From CAZFUY01 sp964522445 (GTDB lineage: Bacteria > Pseudomonadota > Gammaproteobacteria > SZUA-229): a DNA stretch of 27,408 bases. Of this stretch, positions 22,994 through 27,408 are shown in pieces. Position numbers and translations under genes: made by a program. Position 1 is the stretch's first letter, and each line of letters starts with the position of its first letter. The notes below the pieces were generated by a model that was given only the letters and a program-made list of their open reading frames with translations, had not been told where the DNA came from and searched no databases. The stretch lies in contig CAZFUY010000030.1 in the NCBI GenBank assembly GCA_964522445.1, forward strand, positions 1-27,408, read 5' to 3'.

Positions 22994-25843
22994 ATGAACA
23001 GGAAGAGCGCATTTAAAAATATTTTTTCTACATCAATTATTTCATGTTTAATATATTTCTCTACCAGCATAACAAACGTTAGTATCGCAGACGTTATTAA
23101 TAACAGTCAATGGCTGGTTAAATCAGGCGACAGTGTTTATCGCATTGCTCGAAAAATGCATCCTGAAAATCCAAAACTAAGGGCAAAATTTCGCAGGGAA
23201 TTAGTTAAAAATAATCCCGATATTTTTAGCAAAGGCGCTCGCCAGATGAGCATTGGCGTTACATTAAATTTACCCGATTTTTCAGTCAAAAAAATAAAAC
23301 CGAAACAACAGATACCCGTCATTGCAGTTAAATCAGAAATTAAAAAAGCACAACCTGCAAAAGAAAAAATCATTATTACTGAAGTCATTGAAGCCGAAAT
23401 TATCACGCCTGACCCGGAAGATATTATTGGCAAAGTTATTATCAATATAGGTGGACTTGAAGCCGTTAACCGAGGTGAAGCACGCCAGTTAAAACGTAAC
23501 TCAAAAATATACCGTGGCGACACATTAAAAACACTAAATAGAACACACACTCAAATACGAATGAAAGATGGCGCATTACTGTCTATGCGACCAAACACAG
23601 AGTTACGCATTGCCGAATACAACTACAATGGAAGTGAAGATGGTACTGAGCGTAGTTTATTAGAATTAATCAGAGGTGGTTTTAGAACAATTACCGGGGC
23701 TATTGGACATCGCAACAAGCAAAATTATCAGGTGAAAACATCCGTTGCTACAATTGGTATTCGTGGCACTCATTATGGACTTATGCTTTGTAATGCAGGT
23801 AGCTGCACCAGTGAAGACGGGCTAAAAGATGGATTATATGGTGGTGTTGTTGATGGCGAAATAACCACAAAAAATGAAAGTGGCGAATATCACTTTACAA
23901 ATGACCAGTATTTTCATGTTGCATCTAGCCAGCAAAAACCTACCGTGCGCTTAATTCCTCCCCCCATATTTCATGGCGATAACGAAGGAAAAACAGAGAA
24001 AGAAAAATCAAAAGAAACTGCCGACAATAAACCTGATAACAAACCTGAAAATAGACCTGAGCAAAAAGCTGATAATAAAAAAGAAAATCATAGACCATTC
24101 GTTAGAAACAATGCGCGAGTGAGAAGCCACTTTCAAAGAAATGACTTTTCACCCATTCCGGTAAAACCGCCCTTAACACCCGATCAGGATACCAATGTAC
24201 AAACAGATATTGCACCACCTGATATAAAAACAGCGCCTGCAGGTTCAGGAATGGCGATTAGTTTTTTAATGTCTGATGCAGCAGGAAATATTAATGGAGC
24301 TGGCGCTCCAATTCTTGTCACCGGCCTGAACAACAACCTGATATTTTTGAAAGATTTAGTCTTATCTAATGGTATAACAGCAACAATACCATTTGGCGCA
24401 CATGAAGAATTTCTTGATACTCAAACAGGAACACTTTATGGCCATGATATATCCGCTGAATCACCCGATGGCAGCAAAGCGGTTTTCATCGAAACCAGCT
24501 CGGGTGCTAACCTGCCTTTAAGTGTTGTATGGGGGCGCTGGCAAGGTGCTTTTCTTGCATTAGAAAATGGCACTCAAGCACCACTATTACCTGTCGCTGC
24601 TAACAATAATTTCCATTTTATATACAGCAATAACTTAACTTCTCCTGATAATATTACCGCATTAGGTGGCACACGTGCGCGAATATACAAAACAGTGGGA
24701 GGCACAAGTCCAACCGATCACGCTGGTAATACAGGCCTTAATTTTGCGAATATAGTGACCAGTATAGATTTCACCAATCAGCGCATGGATAACTACCAGA
24801 TAACATCAACCGTAAATAACACCACTTATCGCGCATCCTCTGGAACAGTTGCTTTTAGCGAATTATTGTCTGGGCGAAACTTTAATTTAACAGGCACAGG
24901 TTTTGATGGAGAAGCTGACCTGGTTTTTGTTGGACAAAGCGCAGGCGGCGCAATGAGTTCTTACTCTATTTTTGACACCAGTGGCCTGGGGGGTATTTCT
25001 GGCGTTTCCTTATTAAGCCCGATAACTGACCCTGTAGCAGCCGATGACTCAACCATGCTTTACAGCTTTACTGATACTTTAAATGGACGTTTTTTTGGCA
25101 ATATACAAACACTTTCAGGTAGCGCTGATAACCTGTATCTTGATAACACAGCAACAGCAACTGCTGGCGCATACACACCTTTTATTGCCCATGAATCAGC
25201 CCCCTTACCCAGCTTGGGTGCCAGAGACTTTTTAATGAATCCCGCCGCAACAAGTAATCTACTTGAATTTGGAGCAGCCGTTCAGGTTACAAGCCCTGTA
25301 GACGGCTCAATTATACCCGTAACAGTAAACTGGGGACGCTGGGATGCCAATGCGGTTACCGCAATAGAAGATGGGCAGTCTATTCAGCACAATGAACTTC
25401 ATTACATATACAGCAATAACCTGACACCGGCGAGTCAACTTGCATCGTTAACAGCAACAATATCCTATTCAACTATTGGTGGAACCTTACCAACAGATAA
25501 TCTTGGAGGCACCGGCACAGCACCCGCAAATATTTCAATGAGCGTTAATTTTACAACTCAAACAGTTGACTCTTTTAGCATTAGCGCCAGTTCAGGTAAT
25601 GCCAGTTATTTTGTTGATGCAGTAACCGCTGTCGATTTTGCCAATCTAAGCAATGGCATTTCTTTAATAGAAAGCTCCACCCCTTCCTGTGGTAGCTTTA
25701 CTGTACTATGCACAGGAACCGCTCTGCTTAATTTTATTGGCCCCAATGCCGAAGGCGCAATCACTTCCTATGTTATTGGAGAACCTGATGGCAGCAGCCT
25801 TATCAGTGGCACAGCATTACTGGATTCGCAACCCCAATATTAA
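22994..25843 (+). CDS. Secreted LysM-FecR protein with two tandem beta domains
   Basis: A 949-residue exported protein. A signal peptide of about 32 residues ends near VSIA. A LysM module at about 38-95 (WLVKSGDSVYRIARKM) would bind peptidoglycan. A FecR domain covers about 145-270, ending SVATIGIRGTHYGLMLC. A lysine-, glutamate- and proline-rich linker spans 330-400. Two related beta-rich domains follow, about 415-675 and 688-949, sharing WGRW, YIYSNNL, GGT-PTDN and a final strand like NFIGPNAEGAITSYVI. That last strand resembles the GxFYGPxAxExGG strand of TbpB-type barrels. Ribosome site GAGG is seven bases before the ATG. No function is proven; cargo of the upstream barrel protein is the best guess. 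Confidence 0.72.
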   Translation: MNRKSAFKNIFSTSIISCLIYFSTSITNVSIADVINNSQWLVKSGDSVYRIARKMHPENPKLRAKFRRELVKNNPDIFSKGARQMSIGVTLNLPDFSVKKIKPKQQIPVIAVKSEIKKAQPAKEKIIITEVIEAEIITPDPEDIIGKVIINIGGLEAVNRGEARQLKRNSKIYRGDTLKTLNRTHTQIRMKDGALLSMRPNTELRIAEYNYNGSEDGTERSLLELIRGGFRTITGAIGHRNKQNYQVKTSVATIGIRGTHYGLMLCNAGSCTSEDGLKDGLYGGVVDGEITTKNESGEYHFTNDQYFHVASSQQKPTVRLIPPPIFHGDNEGKTEKEKSKETADNKPDNKPENRPEQKADNKKENHRPFVRNNARVRSHFQRNDFSPIPVKPPLTPDQDTNVQTDIAPPDIKTAPAGSGMAISFLMSDAAGNINGAGAPILVTGLNNNLIFLKDLVLSNGITATIPFGAHEEFLDTQTGTLYGHDISAESPDGSKAVFIETSSGANLPLSVVWGRWQGAFLALENGTQAPLLPVAANNNFHFIYSNNLTSPDNITALGGTRARIYKTVGGTSPTDHAGNTGLNFANIVTSIDFTNQRMDNYQITSTVNNTTYRASSGTVAFSELLSGRNFNLTGTGFDGEADLVFVGQSAGGAMSSYSIFDTSGLGGISGVSLLSPITDPVAADDSTMLYSFTDTLNGRFFGNIQTLSGSADNLYLDNTATATAGAYTPFIAHESAPLPSLGARDFLMNPAATSNLLEFGAAVQVTSPVDGSIIPVTVNWGRWDANAVTAIEDGQSIQHNELHYIYSNNLTPASQLASLTATISYSTIGGTLPTDNLGGTGTAPANISMSVNFTTQTVDSFSISASSGNASYFVDAVTAVDFANLSNGISLIESSTPSCGSFTVLCTGTALLNFIGPNAEGAITSYVIGEPDGSSLISGTALLDSQPQY

Positions 25844-26028
25844 TTCGGTTTTTATAGAAAGTTTTGAATGTATTTAAACAAATGCAGGTTAATGCTACGC
25901 CCGCTTAAATACATTCAAATCTGTCGCCTTATAACTTACGGGTATTAAAACGCTACCCTTTATAGATATTGATCATTGCCTCTTTTTTCCCTATCCTCCC
26001 CTGCCTACCTATTTAGCAGAGAAAACCT
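25844..26028. other. Intergenic gap with hairpins
   Basis: A 185-base gap holding the 15-bp inverted repeat described separately and a weak hairpin GGGTA-TTAAAACGC-TACCC followed by three T (about 25940-25961). No gene is seen. Confidence 0.5.
25863..25919. repeat. Perfect 15-bp inverted repeat after the secreted protein gene
   Basis: TTTGAATGTATTTAA and its exact complement flank a 27-base loop. No T run follows, so it is not a simple intrinsic terminator. It could stabilise the 3' end of the message or be the remains of a small mobile element. Confidence 0.7.
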
Positions 26029-26424
26029 ATGGCGGGCGTGCCTAATTATACCGATACCGAACTCTGGACAATTGAATCCACCCTGAAAGAGCGCTGGGGG
26101 GAAGACTGCAATATTGAGCTGCAACTGGCAGATTCTGATGTTCGCCTGAGCATGAGTGATCGCGAATCGACTGAATGCCCTGTTGTCATCTGGGAACATG
26201 ATGGCTGTAATTTTGTGGTTATTAAAACCGGTATGCAGAATTATCGATGCCAGTTTTTCTATCGCGGTTATCAGCAATACGGCACCGGGGAATATGAATA
26301 TGACGACATTGGTGACTGTATTGTCTCATTGTTACAGGTTCAGGCCGATCAGGCACGTGACTCTCAAATAGATGATGAAAACCGCCCTGAATATGTTCGT
26401 GGTCAGGAAAAACCACTGGAATGA
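26029..26424 (+). CDS. Unrecognised 131-residue protein
   Basis: A soluble acidic protein with no signal peptide and no membrane segment. I do not recognise a family. It has an N-terminal helix (TDTELWTIESTLKERWG), then several strands with tyrosine and tryptophan residues (CPVVIWEHDGCNFVVIK, CQFFYRGYQQYG), and a charged tail. The reading frame shows normal codon use and the ATG follows AGAGAAA, so it is probably real. It stands alone between the secretion-like pair and the phosphofructokinase gene, with its own gaps on both sides. Confidence 0.7.
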   Translation: MAGVPNYTDTELWTIESTLKERWGEDCNIELQLADSDVRLSMSDRESTECPVVIWEHDGCNFVVIKTGMQNYRCQFFYRGYQQYGTGEYEYDDIGDCIVSLLQVQADQARDSQIDDENRPEYVRGQEKPLE

Positions 26425-26456
26425 AGACCTCTTCTTAAACCTTTAGATCAAACAGT

Positions 26457-26485
26457 TTGGCACTTTAGCCGCTGTTTTGTATAAT
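26457..26485 (+). promoter_or_regulatory. Sigma-70 promoter of the phosphofructokinase gene
   Basis: TTGGCA and TATAAT stand 17 bases apart, close to consensus. The start site would be near 26492, giving a leader of about 165 bases before the ATG at 26657. Confidence 0.75.
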
Positions 26486-26587
26486 GCCGCAGCTAATTTA
26501 CCCGCCGAAGCTTTATTGCGGCATCTAAAAAACACCAAACCAGCACAGGATTGCTGGCTTACTGAATATTAAAGATCACTATTCAGT
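26485..26587 (+). promoter_or_regulatory. Structured leader with three hairpins
   Basis: Three stems follow one another: TGCCGCA with TGCGGCA (26485-26523), CCAGCA with TGCTGG (26540-26557), and ACTGAATA with TATTCAGT (26561-26587). None has a T tract. The first stem overlaps the -10 box, so only part of it would be in the transcript. A regulatory role is an inference. Confidence 0.4.
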
Positions 26588-26656
26588 GCAAATTCGTAGC
26601 TATTCAGGTTGCTCTGCATAGTTACTTTAAAAGATTAATAATTTAGAGGACTACTC

Positions 26657-27408
26657 ATGAGCAAGAAAAATGCTTTTTACGCACAATCTGGCGGTGTAAC
26701 TGCTGTTATCAACGCTTCTGCATGTGGCGTTATTGAAACTGCACGTAAGAATTCTGACAAAATCGGTACTGTTTACGCAGGTCGTAACGGCATTATCGGC
26801 GCACTGGAAGAAGATCTTATCGATACTGATCTGGAATCTGCTGAAGATATCGCAGCCCTTAAACACACGCCATCTGGTGGCTTCGGTTCTTGCCGCTTCA
26901 AGCTTAAAAGTCTGGAAGACAATAAAGCAGAGTACGAACGTCTAATCGAAGTATTCAAAGCTCATAATATCGGTTACTTCTTCTACAATGGCGGCGGTGA
27001 CTCTGCTGATACCTGCTACAAGGTTTCTCAGCTTTCTGAAAAAATGGGTTACCCTGTGCAGGCAATTCACGTTCCTAAAACAGTTGATAATGATTTACCC
27101 ATCACTGACAACTGCCCTGGTTTTGGTTCAGTGGCTAAATATATCGCTATTTCTGCATTAGAAGCATCTTACGATGTTCGCTCTATGGCTAAAACATCAA
27201 CCAAGATTTTCGTTCTTGAAGTTATGGGTCGTCACGCTGGCTGGATCGCAGCTGCCGGCGGTTTAATTGAGGACGAAGGCATTCCTGTTGTTATCCTGTT
27301 CCCTGAAGTTGAATTCGATCAGGATAAGTTCATGGCTCAGGTTGATGCAAAAGTTAAAGAACACGGCTTCTGCACTATCGTTGTATCTGAAGGCATCCAT
27401 TACCCTGA
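26657..27408 (+). CDS. Phosphofructokinase, probably PPi-dependent (partial)
   Basis: The first 250 residues of a cytoplasmic glycolytic enzyme that phosphorylates fructose 6-phosphate; the frame runs off the window. The N-terminal strand AFYAQSGGVTAVINA and the GGFGS loop fit the family. At the phosphate-donor site it has NGGGDSADTC instead of the ATP-type GGDGS, and the catalytic loop is PKTVDNDL with lysine instead of glycine. Both changes point to pyrophosphate as donor, and the MGRHAGWIA motif fits as well. A reversible PPi enzyme would suit an organism using glycolysis in both directions. The ATG follows an AGAGGA ribosome site. Codon use looks like that of a well-expressed gene. Confidence 0.88.
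   Translation, partial: MSKKNAFYAQSGGVTAVINASACGVIETARKNSDKIGTVYAGRNGIIGALEEDLIDTDLESAEDIAALKHTPSGGFGSCRFKLKSLEDNKAEYERLIEVFKAHNIGYFFYNGGGDSADTCYKVSQLSEKMGYPVQAIHVPKTVDNDLPITDNCPGFGSVAKYIAISALEASYDVRSMAKTSTKIFVLEVMGRHAGWIAAAGGLIEDEGIPVVILFPEVEFDQDKFMAQVDAKVKEHGFCTIVVSEGIHYP

Noticed and set aside
23036..23050. Lipobox-like IISC at residues 15-18 of the 949-residue protein
   Set aside because: Only a short hydrophobic run precedes the cysteine, and the hydrophobic core continues after it to a better signal peptidase I site near VSIA. A lipoprotein form cannot be fully excluded.
1..27408. CRISPR arrays, tRNA, rRNA or integrated phage
   Set aside because: No evenly spaced direct repeats, no cloverleaf-like or ribosomal sequence, and no phage or transposase genes were seen on either strand.

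Overview
The window is an AT-rich stretch (about 40% GC by eye) from a gammaproteobacterium. The evidence is a periplasmic nitrate reductase operon in the E. coli order napFDAGHBC, a complete System I cytochrome c maturation operon (ccmABCDEFGHI), a MetA-type homoserine acyltransferase, and what looks like a pyrophosphate-type phosphofructokinase. That set fits a sulfur-oxidising or methylotroph-like, facultatively denitrifying lineage, but the genus cannot be fixed from the window alone.

Layout. Positions 83-5056, all on the minus strand, hold two short operons. One runs P-loop NTPase, metA-like, DUF1499 lipoprotein, small cysteine-containing protein. The other runs HD-GYP protein, then D-glycerate 3-kinase-like protein, joined stop-to-start. 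Positions 5227-11429 (minus) are napFDAGHBC, with overlapping or abutting genes and a symmetric FNR-type box (TTGAC-N4-GTCAA) upstream of napF. A lone cytochrome b561-type gene follows at 11815-12567. Positions 12912-20485 (minus) are ccmA to ccmI. A CBS-domain gene at 20809 is on the plus strand behind a consensus FNR box. Positions 21632-25843 (plus) hold a TPR plus outer-membrane-barrel protein resembling Slam/DUF560, followed 27 bases later by a 949-residue secreted protein with LysM, FecR and two tandem beta-rich domains. A small unrecognised gene and the start of a phosphofructokinase close the window.

How the parts work together. NapF, G, H, B and C carry electrons to the molybdenum enzyme NapA in the periplasm. 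NapB and NapC are c-type cytochromes that need the Ccm machinery encoded next door. FNR-type boxes lie before napF, before the CBS gene and, in degenerate form, before ccmE, which suggests common control by low oxygen.

Two things stand out. First, the Slam-like/LysM-FecR pair could be a type XI-like secretion locus with an unusual two-domain cargo that might bind peptidoglycan. Second, the intergenic DNA is heavily invaded by small palindromic elements. There is a MITE-like family with GAGA(C/G)CTTTGCACGA ends (two full copies, two solo ends). Two REPIN-like units lie between ccmB and ccmC, and a 122-base symmetric palindrome lies between ccmC and ccmD. A palindromic repeat also appears to have inserted in frame into the signal peptide of ccmH. 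I saw no rRNA, tRNA, CRISPR array or transposase gene.
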